64,000 bases of DNA from Streptomyces durocortorensis (GTDB lineage: Bacteria > Actinomycetota > Actinomycetes > Streptomycetales > Streptomycetaceae), in the NCBI RefSeq assembly GCF_031760065.1, contig NZ_CP134500.1, positions 6,200,001 through 6,264,000 on the forward strand, read 5' to 3'. The notes beneath the pieces were generated by a model, which had not been told where the DNA came from, did no database searches, and was given only the letters and a program-made list of their open reading frames with translations. Both the position numbers and the translations under genes were made by a program. Shown here one piece after another: positions 51,270-60,057 of the stretch. Position 1 is the stretch's first letter; each line of letters opens with the position of its first letter.

Positions 51270-52570
51270 TGCGGGCTGCCCTGGCCCGGCGGGCCGCCGC
51301 GGCCGCCGTCGTACTGGCTCTCCTGCTCACCGGCTGCTCCGGCGGAGGGGACGACGGACGGGACGCGGACGGCACCATCCGGCTGCGGTTCCAGTCGCTG
51401 GCCTGGCAGAAGGAGTCCGTCGACGCCAACAAGCAGCTGGTGAAGGAGTGGAACGCCGCCCACCCCGGCGTCCAGGTCGACTACGTCCAGGGCAGCTGGG
51501 ACAGCGTCCACGACCAGCTGCTCACCTCCTTCGAGGGCGGCGAGGCGCCCGACATCATCCACGACGCATCCGACGACCTGGCCGACTTCGCGTACGGCGG
51601 CTATCTCACCGATCTGGGCCCCCTCCTCCCGGCCCGTCTCAAGGCCGAGATCCCCGAACAGTCCTGGCGCACCACGACCTTCGGCGAGGGCGTCTACGGC
51701 GTGCCGTTCCTCCAGGAGCCCAGGGTCCTGATCGCCAACACGAAGCTGCTGAAGGCCTCCGGCGTCCGCATCCCGACCCCTGAGGACCCCTGGAGCTGGG
51801 AGGAGTTCCGGTGGGTCACCAAGGAGCTGACGGGCAAGGGGCGGTACGGGATCGCCTGGCCGCTCAAGGAGCCGGTCTCCGTCACCCTCAACCTGGGCCT
51901 GTCCGGCGGCGGGCAGCTCTTCCACCGCGACGACGACGGCAAGGCGGTCCTGCGCTTCGAGGAGGGCGACCGGGTGGTGCCCGGCACCATCCACGACCAG
52001 GTCAACACCGACGGCAGCGCTGCCCGCAGCGCCTTGGGCATGGGCGGGTCGGACTCCCTGCCCGGCTTCTTCGGCGGCAAGTACGCGATGGTGCCTCTCG
52101 GGTTCTCGTACCGCCAGCAGATCATCCAGCAGGCGCCCGAGGGGTTCGACTGGACGGTTCTGCCGGCACCGGCGGGTGCGGGCGGGCCGACCCAGGGGGT
52201 GAGCCCGCAGACGCTGTCGGTCGCCGAGGACAGCCCGCACAAGAAGGAGGCCGTGGCCTTCATCGACTTCCTCCTGCGGCCGCCGAACATGGTGCGACTG
52301 GCCCGGGGCGACTGGATGCTGCCGACCGGTACCGAGGCGCTGGCCGACCCCTCGCTGCACACCGCCGAGCACGGCTGGAACGTAGGGACCGCGCTGGCGC
52401 GGGGGCTGCGCCCGGCGCCCGCCCAGAGTGTGCGTGGCTATCCCGAATGGAAGGACAAGGTGGCCACCCCCGCCCTCCAGGAGTTCTACAGCGGCGCGAT
52501 CGACATCGGTGAACTGCGCAAACGGCTGGTCGACGACGGGAACAGGGTGCTGGCGCGCTACCAGCGCTGA
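51269..52570 (+). CDS. Sugar ABC transporter substrate-binding lipoprotein
   Basis: A 433-residue extracytoplasmic binding protein. The signal AAAAAVVLALLLTGCSGGG contains the lipobox LTGC. The mature part has LAWQKESVDANKQLVKEWNA and FEGGEAPDIIHDASDDLADF, the latter typical of family 1 sugar-binding proteins, and VAFIDFLLRPPNMVRLARGD near the end. It should deliver an oligosaccharide to the two permeases; the sugar cannot be read. It is unusual in being the last gene of the operon, after both permeases. Start ATG 51269 overlaps the preceding stop. Confidence 0.92.
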   Translation: MRAALARRAAAAAVVLALLLTGCSGGGDDGRDADGTIRLRFQSLAWQKESVDANKQLVKEWNAAHPGVQVDYVQGSWDSVHDQLLTSFEGGEAPDIIHDASDDLADFAYGGYLTDLGPLLPARLKAEIPEQSWRTTTFGEGVYGVPFLQEPRVLIANTKLLKASGVRIPTPEDPWSWEEFRWVTKELTGKGRYGIAWPLKEPVSVTLNLGLSGGGQLFHRDDDGKAVLRFEEGDRVVPGTIHDQVNTDGSAARSALGMGGSDSLPGFFGGKYAMVPLGFSYRQQIIQQAPEGFDWTVLPAPAGAGGPTQGVSPQTLSVAEDSPHKKEAVAFIDFLLRPPNMVRLARGDWMLPTGTEALADPSLHTAEHGWNVGTALARGLRPAPAQSVRGYPEWKDKVATPALQEFYSGAIDIGELRKRLVDDGNRVLARYQR

Positions 52571-52600
52571 GGGGGGAAAGGGAGCGGGGACGGAAACAGA

Positions 52601-52630
52601 TTGCACGAGACGTCTCGTCTCGTTTACGGT
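52601..52630 (+). promoter_or_regulatory. Promoter with embedded 14-bp palindrome, leading to a leaderless glycosyltransferase transcript
   Basis: TTGCAC (52601-52606) and TACGGT (52625-52630) are 18 bases apart and fit -35 and -10 boxes. The perfect palindrome ACGAGACGTCTCGT (52605-52618) lies in the spacer and overlaps the -35 box, as for a TetR-type operator. The ATG at 52637 is 7 bases after the -10 box, so transcription probably begins at the start codon; no ribosome site exists. Confidence 0.6.
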
Positions 52631-52636
52631 GCCGGT

Positions 52637-53890
52637 ATGACGGAATCCCCGCGTGCCCACATCGCCATGTTCTCCATCGCCGCCCACGGACATGTGAACC
52701 CGAGCCTCGACGTCATCCGCGAACTGGTCGACCGTGGACACCGTGTCAGCTACGCCATCCCGGCCTCCTTCGCCGAGAAGGTCGCCGCCACCGGCGCCGA
52801 GCCCGTGATCTACACCTCGACCCTGCCGACCGACGAGGACCCCGAGGCCTGGGGCACCGAGCTGATCGACAACATCGAACCCTTCCTCAACGACGCGATC
52901 CGGGCACTCCCGCAGCTGGCCGAGGCCTTCGCGGGCGACGAGCCCGATCTCGTCCTGCATGACATCACCTCCTATCCCGCCCGCGTCCTCGCCCACCGCT
53001 GGGGCGTCCCCGCCGTCTCCCTCTGGCCCAACCTCGTGCCCTGGGAGGGGTACGAGAAGGAGGTCGGTGAGCCGATGACCGCCGAGCTGAAGCAGACCGG
53101 GCGCGGCAAGGCGTACTACGCGCGCTTCGACGGCTGGCTCGCCGAGAACGGCCTGGGCCATGTCTCCTCCGACGACTTCGTGGCCCGCCCGCGCCGCGGC
53201 CTCGTCCTGATCCCCGAGGCGCTCCAGCCGAACGCCGACCGGGTCAACCGCGAGATGTACACCTTCGTCGGCGCCTGCCAGGGCGACCGTGCCGACCAGG
53301 GGGAGTGGCGGCGGCCCCCCGGTGCGGAGAAGGTGCTGCTGGTCTCGCTGGGCTCCTCGTTCACCAAGCAGCCCGCCTTCTACCGGGAGTGCGTCACGGC
53401 CTTCGGCGACCGGCCCGGCTGGCATGTGGTGCTCCAGATCGGCGCACACGTCGACCCGGCGGAGCTCGGTGACGTGCCCGGCAATGTCGAGGTGCGTCGG
53501 TGGGTGCCGCAGCTGTCCGTGCTGCGGCAGGCGGACGCCTTCATCACCCACGCCGGGGCGGGCGGCAGTCAGGAAGGGCTCGCCACCGGCACCCCGATGG
53601 TCGCGGTCCCGCAGGCCGTCGACCAGTTCGGCAACGCCGACATGCTCCAGTCGCTCGGCGTGGCCCGGCACCTCCCGATGGAGGACGCCGACGCCACGAG
53701 CCTCGCCGGGGCGGTGCTCGCCCTGGTGGACGACCCCGAGGTGGCCGCCCGGTGCGCGCGGCTGCGCGAGCAGATGGTGAGGGAAGGCGGCACGCCGCGC
53801 GCCGCCGACCTCATCGAGGCCGAGATCGATGCCGAAGCCGATGCCGAAGCCGATGCCGAAGTCAAGGCCGAGGTCAACACGAAGAGCTAG
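52637..53890 (+). CDS. Macrolide-type UDP-glycosyltransferase (MGT/OleD-like)
   Basis: A 417-residue GT1-family, GT-B-fold enzyme related to macrolide-inactivating glycosyltransferases. It begins [20 protein letters not shown] with the catalytic-type His, has [20 protein letters not shown], and the UDP-sugar motif [20 protein letters not shown] then [14 protein letters not shown]. Such enzymes glucosylate macrolides or other aglycones; whether this is resistance or self-protection cannot be read, and no biosynthetic genes are nearby. The C terminus carries repeated AEADAEAD units encoded by a 12-bp repeat (53831-53854). Confidence 0.9.
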   Translation: MTESPRAHIAMFSIAAHGHVNPSLDVIRELVDRGHRVSYAIPASFAEKVAATGAEPVIYTSTLPTDEDPEAWGTELIDNIEPFLNDAIRALPQLAEAFAGDEPDLVLHDITSYPARVLAHRWGVPAVSLWPNLVPWEGYEKEVGEPMTAELKQTGRGKAYYARFDGWLAENGLGHVSSDDFVARPRRGLVLIPEALQPNADRVNREMYTFVGACQGDRADQGEWRRPPGAEKVLLVSLGSSFTKQPAFYRECVTAFGDRPGWHVVLQIGAHVDPAELGDVPGNVEVRRWVPQLSVLRQADAFITHAGAGGSQEGLATGTPMVAVPQAVDQFGNADMLQSLGVARHLPMEDADATSLAGAVLALVDDPEVAARCARLREQMVREGGTPRAADLIEAEIDAEADAEADAEVKAEVNTKS

Positions 53891-54037
53891 GCCGAACTGT
53901 CCTGCCGAGCGGAGCCGTTGGACTGTTGCAACGAGTCCGGCGACGCGAGCCGGAGCTCGCCCGCCCGGGCCCTCGAAGCGATCGCCGTCGCCTCGTCCGC
54001 GGACGGCGACCAGCGGCCCTCGCTCTCCAGTCACCGT

Positions 54038-54073
54038 GGCCGCCGCGCTCTCCCCCCACGGGGCGCGGCGGCC
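54038..54073 (+). terminator. Terminator-like hairpin after the glycosyltransferase
   Basis: GGCCGCCGCGC (54038-54048) and GCGCGGCGGCC (54063-54073) form a perfect 11-bp stem with a 14-base loop, 148 bases after the glycosyltransferase stop and 37 bases before the DUF1697 gene. Confidence 0.6.
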
Positions 54074-54109
54074 GCGGTGTGCGCGGGGATCGTTCTAGGG
54101 TGGGTGGCC

Positions 54110-54658
54110 ATGACGACGACGTACGCGGCACTGCTGCGCGGGATCAACGTGAGCGGCAGCAGAAGGGTCCCGATGCCCGAACTGCGCGACGTGCTCACCG
54201 GGCTGGGTCACACCGGCATCGCCACTTATCTGCAGAGCGGCAACGCCGTCTTCCGCAGCGACCACGAGGACGAGAACGCCGTCGCCGCCGACCTGCGAAA
54301 GGCCCTGCACCAGCGGTTCGGGTTCGCTGTCGACTGCCTCGTCCGCGACAGCGGCTATCTCGCGGCCGTCGCCGACGCCTGCCCCTTCCCCGCCGCCGAA
54401 CTGGCGGGCAAGCAGCTCCATGTCACCTACTTCGACCGGCCCGTGGACGCCGACCGCTTCGCGGACCTCGACGCCCCCGCCTTCCTGCCGGAGGAGTTCC
54501 GGCTCGGCGACCGCTGCCTGTATCTGTACGCCCCCGACGGGCTCGGCCGCTCCAAGCTGGCCGACGCCCTGGGGCGCCCCCGCCACACCAAGGGCCTCAC
54601 CGCCACCACCCGTAACTGGAACACCGTGGCCAAACTCGTGGAGATGACCCGTGTCTGA
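54110..54658 (+). CDS. DUF1697 family protein
   Basis: A 182-residue DUF1697 protein, function unknown, recognised from TTYAALLRGINVSGSRRVPM, then PELRDVLTGLGHTGIATYLQ with SGNAVFRSDH, and the end TKGLTATTRNWNTVAKLVEM. No catalytic residues are established for the family. GGGTGG precedes ATG 54110. Its last eight bases overlap the start of the DUF4440 gene, so translation is coupled. Confidence 0.92.
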   Translation: MTTTYAALLRGINVSGSRRVPMPELRDVLTGLGHTGIATYLQSGNAVFRSDHEDENAVAADLRKALHQRFGFAVDCLVRDSGYLAAVADACPFPAAELAGKQLHVTYFDRPVDADRFADLDAPAFLPEEFRLGDRCLYLYAPDGLGRSKLADALGRPRHTKGLTATTRNWNTVAKLVEMTRV

Positions 54659-55064
54659 GCCCTCGCCCGCCGTGGCCGCAGCCATCGAAGGCGAGCTCCG
54701 CCTGCTGGACCCGGCGGTGCGGGCCTGCGCCGGTCTCCTCGCCGAGCTGCTGCACCCCGAGTTCCAGGAGATCGGCAGCAGCGGCAGGCTCTGGAACCGG
54801 GAGACGATCATCGCGTCGCTGACCGCGGAGGACGCCCCGCTCCCCGGCCCGCTGACCGCGTCCCGGATGCGGGGGGCGCAGCTCTGCCCCGACCTGGTGC
54901 ACCTGACCTTCGACACGGAGTCCAAGGGGCTCCGCTCGCACCGCAGTTCCCTGTGGCGGCTGGCCCCGGAGGGCTGGCGGCTCTACTTCCACCAGGCGAC
55001 GCCGTTCAGCGACGACTCGCTGACCCGCGATCCGCTGTCCGACGGCCCGTTCGCCGGGGCCTGA
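54651..55064 (+). CDS. DUF4440 / NTF2-like protein
   Basis: A 137-residue cone-shaped NTF2-like fold protein of the DUF4440 type: AIEGELRLLDPAVRACAGLL then AELLHPEFQEIGSSGRLWNR with ETIIASL, and SSLWRLAPEGWRLYFHQATP at the end. Family members often bind small hydrophobic ligands or have unknown functions. GTG 54651 lies inside the end of the DUF1697 gene (8-base overlap). Confidence 0.88.
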   Translation: MSEPSPAVAAAIEGELRLLDPAVRACAGLLAELLHPEFQEIGSSGRLWNRETIIASLTAEDAPLPGPLTASRMRGAQLCPDLVHLTFDTESKGLRSHRSSLWRLAPEGWRLYFHQATPFSDDSLTRDPLSDGPFAGA

Positions 55065-55256
55065 GCGCAGCCGAGCAGTGCTCAGGCGCTACGCGCCGCC
55101 GCTCCGCCCGGCCGGCGAAGCGGCAGCCGGCTCGTGGTCACGGGCCGCGACGTCGCCTGCGCGGACGCCCGCCAGGGCCGCCGGCTCCGTGTGAGGCCGG
55201 AGCGCCGGATCGGGGATTCCGCCCTGCGGAGGCCAGGGTTCCCGGCTGCATCGAAT

Positions 55257-55275
55257 TCAGGTTAGCCTTACCTTC
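55257..55275 (+). promoter_or_regulatory. DmdR/IdeR-type iron box
   Basis: TCAGGTTAGCCTTACCTTC matches 14 of 19 positions of the palindromic iron box TTAGGTTAGGCTAACCTAA bound by DmdR1/IdeR repressors in actinobacteria. It lies 68 bases before the first gene of the siderophore transport operon, so the operon should be derepressed when iron is scarce. Confidence 0.8.
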
Positions 55276-55342
55276 GTTTGTCTGGAGGTGGGTGGCCGAA
55301 AGGTGCCCCTCCGCTGTTCGCGACACACTGAGGAGCAGGTGA

Positions 55343-57034
55343 GTGGGGGCTGATACGGCCGGGCGCGGTGTCATCCGCCGCGCCGTCGCACGGCAGCGTC
55401 GCGATGTCGTCGTCGGATCGGTGCTCGGCGCGGGTCACCAGATCGGCGAGGCCCTCGTCCCCGTCCTCATCGGGATGATCGTCGACCGTGCCGTCGTCCG
55501 CCCCGACGGGGGAGCGCTGGCCCTCTGGCTGGTGGTCCTCGCCGTCGTCTACGCCATGCTCTCCTACGGCTTCCGCTTCGGCGCCCGGGCCGGTGAGCGC
55601 GCCGCCGAACAGGCCGCGCACCACCTGCGCCTGGATGTCGTACGCCGGGTCCTCGCTCCGCACGGCGGAGCGGAGGCCGGACGGCCGCCCGGCGCCCTGG
55701 TGAACGTGGCCACCGAGGACGCCCGCCGGGTGGGGGCCGTCAACATGGCCCTGACCCTCGGCATCGCCGCCGTCGTCGGCGTCGTAGCGGGCGCGGTGCT
55801 CCTGCTCCGCGCCTCCCTGCCCCTCGGGCTCCTCGTCCTGATCGGCGCCCCGGCCCTCATGGCGCTCGGCCACTTCCTGGCCCGCCCCCTGGAGCACCGC
55901 AGCGAAGCCGAACAGGAACGCGCCGCCCACGCCTCCGGGGTCGCCGCCGACCTGGTCGCCGGGGTCCGTGTGCTCAAGGGACTGCGGGCGGAGCACGCCG
56001 CCGTCGACCGCTACCGCGCCACCAGCCAGGCCTCCCGTGAGGCCAATGTGCGGGCCGCCCGCGCCGCCGCCCTCCAGACCGGCCTGATGCTCACGCTGAC
56101 CGGCTCGTTCATCGCGCTCGTCGCCCTCGTCGGCGGCCGCCTGGTCCTCAGCGACTCCATCGGCCTCGGCGCCCTTGTCTCCGCCGTCGGCCTCGCCCTC
56201 TTCCTCCCCGGCCCGATCGGCGTGCTGGCCTGGGTCGGCGCCGAGCTGGCCAAGGCCCGCGCCTCCGCCGCCCGGATCGCCGACGTGCTGGCCGCCCCCG
56301 GCGAGACCACCGGCGGCACCGGCGAACCGGCGGCTCCCGGCCCCGGCGAACTGCGCCTGCGCGGCCTCGGCCACGCCGGGCTCGACCGCCTCGACCTGAC
56401 CGTCCGCCCCGGTGAGCACCTCGGCGTCGTCGTCACCGACCCGGCCGACGCCGCGACCCTGCTGCGCTGCCTGGCCCGGCGCTGCGACCCGGACCGGGGA
56501 CGCGTCGAACTCGACGGTGTACCCCTCACCGAACTGGCCCCGGCCGCCCTGCGCTCCGCGCTGCTCGTGGCCGAGCACGACGCCCAGCTCTTCGACGGCA
56601 CCCTCCTGGAGAACGTCACCGCCGCCGCGCCCGCCGGGTCCGACCCGCGCCCCGCGATGGACGCCGCCGCCGTCGAAGAGGTCGCCTCCGCCCTGTCCGG
56701 CGGCGCCGACGGCCGGATCGGGGAACGCGGCAGCTCACTCTCCGGTGGCCAGCGCCAGCGCGTCGCCCTGGCCCGCGCGCTCGCCGCCGACCGCGGCGTC
56801 CTGGTCGTCCACGACCCGACGACCGCCGTCGACGCCGCCACCGAGGCCCGGATCGCCGCGGGCATCCGCCGCGCCCGTACCGGCCGCACCACCGTCCTGG
56901 TCACCAGCAGCCCCGCGCTGCTCGCCGCCACCGACCGCGTCGTCCTCATCGACGGCGGCGCGATCGCCGCCGAGGCCCCGCACGAGGACCTCGTACGCGA
57001 CCATCCCGTCTACCGCACGGCGGTGCTCACATGA
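55343..57034 (+). CDS. Half-size exporter-fold ABC protein lacking Walker A
   Basis: A 563-residue membrane protein: six-span exporter-type domain (residues 20-310) and a nucleotide-binding domain (335-563). The signature LSGGQRQR (466-473) is intact, but the P-loop position reads VVVTDPADAA (362-371), with no G-x-x-G-x-G-K-S/T; the Walker B is VLVVHD followed by P instead of Glu; and the H-loop His is Ser (VTSSPALLA). It therefore cannot bind ATP on its own P-loop, but can supply the signature to its partner. GTG 55343 follows AGGAGCAG. It overlaps the next gene by 4 bases. Such iron-regulated pairs may export siderophores or, like IrtAB and YbtPQ, import them. Confidence 0.88.
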   Translation: MGADTAGRGVIRRAVARQRRDVVVGSVLGAGHQIGEALVPVLIGMIVDRAVVRPDGGALALWLVVLAVVYAMLSYGFRFGARAGERAAEQAAHHLRLDVVRRVLAPHGGAEAGRPPGALVNVATEDARRVGAVNMALTLGIAAVVGVVAGAVLLLRASLPLGLLVLIGAPALMALGHFLARPLEHRSEAEQERAAHASGVAADLVAGVRVLKGLRAEHAAVDRYRATSQASREANVRAARAAALQTGLMLTLTGSFIALVALVGGRLVLSDSIGLGALVSAVGLALFLPGPIGVLAWVGAELAKARASAARIADVLAAPGETTGGTGEPAAPGPGELRLRGLGHAGLDRLDLTVRPGEHLGVVVTDPADAATLLRCLARRCDPDRGRVELDGVPLTELAPAALRSALLVAEHDAQLFDGTLLENVTAAAPAGSDPRPAMDAAAVEEVASALSGGADGRIGERGSSLSGGQRQRVALARALAADRGVLVVHDPTTAVDAATEARIAAGIRRARTGRTTVLVTSSPALLAATDRVVLIDGGAIAAEAPHEDLVRDHPVYRTAVLT

Positions 57035-58824
57035 CCACGACAGCGGAGAATTCGGGCATAGGCGAGGGTGGCGACGGCAGGGAACTGCTCCCCGTCGCCA
57101 CGGCCGCCCGCACCCGGGCCGCCCTGCGCGCGCTGATCCGGCCCGACCGGGGCCTCGCCCTGACCGGCATCGGCGTCCTGGTCGCGGCCACCGCGGTCGG
57201 CCTCCTCGTCCAGCCGCTGCTGGGCCGGATCGTCGACATCGTCGCCGACGGCCGCCCCGCCGCCGACCTGACCCTCCCCGTGGTCCTCCTCGTCGTGGTC
57301 GCCGCGATCCAGGGCCTCACCACGACGGTCGGGCTGACCCGGGTCGCGCGCCTCGGCGAGACCGTACTGGCCCGGTTGCGCGAGCAGTTCGTCCAGCGCG
57401 CCCTGAACCTCCCCGCCGACCGGCTGGAGCGCGCCGGGGCCGGAGACCTCACCGCCCGCGTCACCGGAGATGTCGCCCGGGTGGCCGAGGCCGTGCGCTC
57501 CGCGCTGCCCGAGATGGCCCGCTCCGTCCTCGCGATCGTCCTCACTCTCGGCGCGATGGCCCTGTTGGACGTACGGTTCCTGCTCGCCGCGCTCCTCGCG
57601 GTCCCCGTCCAGCTGCTCACCGCGCGCTGGTACGTGCGCCGGGCCGTCACCCTCTACGCGGACCAGCGGGTCGCCAACGGGGCCCAGCAGCAACAGCTCC
57701 TGGAGACCATCGGCGGGGCCGTGACCGTACGCGGCCACCTGCTGGCGGAACAGCACACCGAACGCACCGCCGAGCGCTCCCGCAAGGCCGTCGGACTGAC
57801 CATGCGCAGCGTCAACCTGGTGCTGGGCTTCTACGGACGCCTCCACATCGCCGAGTACATGGGGCTGGCCGCCGTCCTCGTCACCGGGTTCCTGCTGGTG
57901 GGCGACGGGGCGGTGTCGATCGGTACGGCGACGGCCGCCGCCCTCTACTTCCACAGCCTCTTCGGGCCCGTCAACGCGGCCCTGGTGCTGCTCGACGACG
58001 CCCAGTCGGCGGCGGCCGGACTCGCCCGGCTGGTCGGGGTCACCGACCTCACCCGGCAGGCGGAGCCCGTCGCCGTGCCGAGGCAGCGCACCGGACCCGA
58101 GGCAGCCGCCGTCACCGTCAACGGGGTCGGCCACGCCTACGGGCCCGGCCGCCCCGTCCTGCACGAGGTCTCCCTCACGCTGAAGCCCGGAGAGCACGTG
58201 GCGCTCGTCGGAACCAGCGGAGCCGGGAAATCGACGCTCGCCCGGATCGTCGCGGGCGTCCAACAGCCCACCACCGGTACGGTCACCGCCCCCGCGGCCA
58301 CCGGACGACGCCCGGTCGTCCTGGTCACCCAGGAAGTCCACGTGTTCACCGGCACCCTCGCCGACGACCTCCGGCTCGCCCGCCCCGACGCCACCGACGC
58401 CGACCTGCGTACCGCCCTGGCCGCCGTACACGCCCTGGACTGGGCCGAGGCCCTGCCCGACGGACTGGCCACCGTCGTCGGCGAGGGCGGCCACCGCCTC
58501 GACCCGGCCCGCGCCCAGCAACTGGCCCTCGCCCGGCTCGTCCTGGCCGACCCCGCCCTCGCCGTCCTCGACGAGGCGACCGCCGAGGCGGGCAGCGCGG
58601 GCGCGCGCGTCCTGGAACGTTCCGCCGAGGCCGCCCTGTCCGGCCGCACCGCCCTGGTCGTCGCCCACCGCCTCACCCAGGCCGTCGCCGCCGACCGGAT
58701 CGTCGTGCTGGAGGCGGGCCGGGTCGTCGAGAGCGGTCCCCACGACGAACTGCGCGACGCGGACGGACCCTACGCGGCCCTGTGGCGCGCCTGGTCCGGC
58801 AGCCGCACCGCACCGCACCCCTGA
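57031..58824 (+). CDS. Half-size exporter-fold ABC protein lacking the LSGGQ signature
   Basis: A 597-residue partner of the preceding protein with a six-span domain (about 40-330) and a nucleotide-binding domain. Walker A GTSGAGKST (394-402), the Q-loop Gln (LVTQEVHVFTG), Walker B with catalytic Glu LAVLDEAT (510-517) and the H-loop VVAHRLTQ are all intact, whereas the signature reads LDPARAQQ (490-497) and the D-loop is altered. With the first subunit it forms exactly one complete ATP site. ATG 57031 overlaps the upstream stop (ATGA). Confidence 0.9.
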   Translation: MTTTAENSGIGEGGDGRELLPVATAARTRAALRALIRPDRGLALTGIGVLVAATAVGLLVQPLLGRIVDIVADGRPAADLTLPVVLLVVVAAIQGLTTTVGLTRVARLGETVLARLREQFVQRALNLPADRLERAGAGDLTARVTGDVARVAEAVRSALPEMARSVLAIVLTLGAMALLDVRFLLAALLAVPVQLLTARWYVRRAVTLYADQRVANGAQQQQLLETIGGAVTVRGHLLAEQHTERTAERSRKAVGLTMRSVNLVLGFYGRLHIAEYMGLAAVLVTGFLLVGDGAVSIGTATAAALYFHSLFGPVNAALVLLDDAQSAAAGLARLVGVTDLTRQAEPVAVPRQRTGPEAAAVTVNGVGHAYGPGRPVLHEVSLTLKPGEHVALVGTSGAGKSTLARIVAGVQQPTTGTVTAPAATGRRPVVLVTQEVHVFTGTLADDLRLARPDATDADLRTALAAVHALDWAEALPDGLATVVGEGGHRLDPARAQQLALARLVLADPALAVLDEATAEAGSAGARVLERSAEAALSGRTALVVAHRLTQAVAADRIVVLEAGRVVESGPHDELRDADGPYAALWRAWSGSRTAPHP

Positions 58825-58892
58825 CCCCACGCACCACCACCCCCCGTTCCCGCCTCCCCGTGGCACGTCAACCGTCCCCGAAGGAATCGCTC

Positions 58893-59954
58893 ATGTTCCG
58901 CTTGTTCCAGCGCACCCGGCTGACCGCCGTGGCCGCGTCCGCCCTGCTGCTCTTCGGAGCCGCGGCCTGCGGGTCCGACGAGAGCGGCGACGCGGCCGCC
59001 CCGTCCGCCGACGACAGCCCGCGCAAGGGCGCCTACCCGGTCACCCTCGACCACAAGTACGGCGCCACCACCCTCAAGGCCGAGCCGCAGCGCATCGTCA
59101 CCGTCGGCCTCTCCGACCAGGACGCCGTGCTCGCCCTCGGCAAGGTCCCCGTCGGCACCACCGAGTGGTTCGGCGAGTTCAAGGGAGCCATCGGCCCCTG
59201 GGCCGAGAAGGCCCTCGGCGACAAGCCCCGGCCCACCGTCCTGCACGACGACGGCACCGGACCCCAGGTGGAGAAGATCGCCTCCCTGCGCCCCGACCTG
59301 ATCCTCGCCCTGTACTCGGGCCTCACCAAGGACCAGTACCGCACCCTCTCCAAGATCGCCCCCGTCGTGGCCCAGCCCGAGAACGGCCCGGACTGGGGCA
59401 TCTCCTGGCAGGACCAGACCGCGCAGGTCGGCAAGGCCCTCGGCAAGAGCGAGGAGGCCGCGGATCTGGTCGCGAAAACCGAGAAGCACATCACCGACGC
59501 CGCCGCCGCGCACCCCGAGTTCAAGGGGAAGACGGCCGTCATGGCCACCCCGTACGAGGGCATGTACGTCTACGGCTCGCAGGACAACCGCTCCCGGGTG
59601 CTGAACGGCCTCGGCTTCCAGCTGCCCGCCGGCCTGGACAAGGTCGTCGGCGACGCGTTCGGCGCCAACATCAGCAAGGAGCGCACCGACCTCCTCGACA
59701 CGGACGCCGCCGTCTGGATCGTCGCCGACCCGGGCAAGGACGCCAAGAAGCTCCACGCCAACCCGCTCTACGGAAAGCTCGACGTGGTCGAGGAGGGCCG
59801 CGAGGTGATGGTGAAGGAGAGCAGCCACTTCGGCAGCGCCATCTCCTTCGTCACCCCGCTCAGCATCCCGTACACCGTCGACCGCCTGGTGCCGATGCTG
59901 TCCGCCGCCGTCGACGGCAAGACGGACACGAAGGTCGTCCACCCCGGGTCCTGA
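58893..59954 (+). CDS. Iron-siderophore ABC transporter binding lipoprotein (FecB/FepB-type)
   Basis: A 353-residue type III binding protein anchored by a lipobox cysteine (ALLLFGAAACGS). The mature domain starts PVTLDHKYGATTLKAEPQRI and contains PQVEKIASLRPDLILALYSG and ERTDLLDTDAAVWIVADPGK, all typical of ferric-siderophore-binding proteins. AAGGAA precedes ATG 58893. It supplies the two FecCD permeases and ATPase encoded next. The stop codon starts a five-unit 10-bp repeat. Confidence 0.93.
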   Translation: MFRLFQRTRLTAVAASALLLFGAAACGSDESGDAAAPSADDSPRKGAYPVTLDHKYGATTLKAEPQRIVTVGLSDQDAVLALGKVPVGTTEWFGEFKGAIGPWAEKALGDKPRPTVLHDDGTGPQVEKIASLRPDLILALYSGLTKDQYRTLSKIAPVVAQPENGPDWGISWQDQTAQVGKALGKSEEAADLVAKTEKHITDAAAAHPEFKGKTAVMATPYEGMYVYGSQDNRSRVLNGLGFQLPAGLDKVVGDAFGANISKERTDLLDTDAAVWIVADPGKDAKKLHANPLYGKLDVVEEGREVMVKESSHFGSAISFVTPLSIPYTVDRLVPMLSAAVDGKTDTKVVHPGS

Positions 59955-60000
59955 CCCGTCCTGACCCGTTCTGACGAGCCCTGACCCGTCCTGACGCGTC
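59951..60000 (+). repeat. Five tandem 10-bp repeats from the binding-protein stop codon
   Basis: CTGACCCGTC, CTGACCCGTT, CTGACGAGCC, CTGACCCGTC and CTGACGCGTC follow without gaps; the first contains the real TGA stop and each copy contains TGA in the same register of the repeat. The repeat ends 57 bases before the first permease gene. Confidence 0.85.
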
Positions 60001-60057
60001 CCGGGTGTCCGTCCCCGCCGAACCACCCCTGAGGAACCGGACCGTGGAGCCAGCCCC

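Noticed and set aside
52637..53890. Macrolide biosynthetic cluster
   Set aside because: Only a glycosyltransferase is present; no polyketide synthase or sugar genes are in the window.
50912..54034. Long minus-strand open frame across sugar ABC and glycosyltransferase genes
   Set aside because: Spans several well-supported plus-strand genes and has no recognisable domain.
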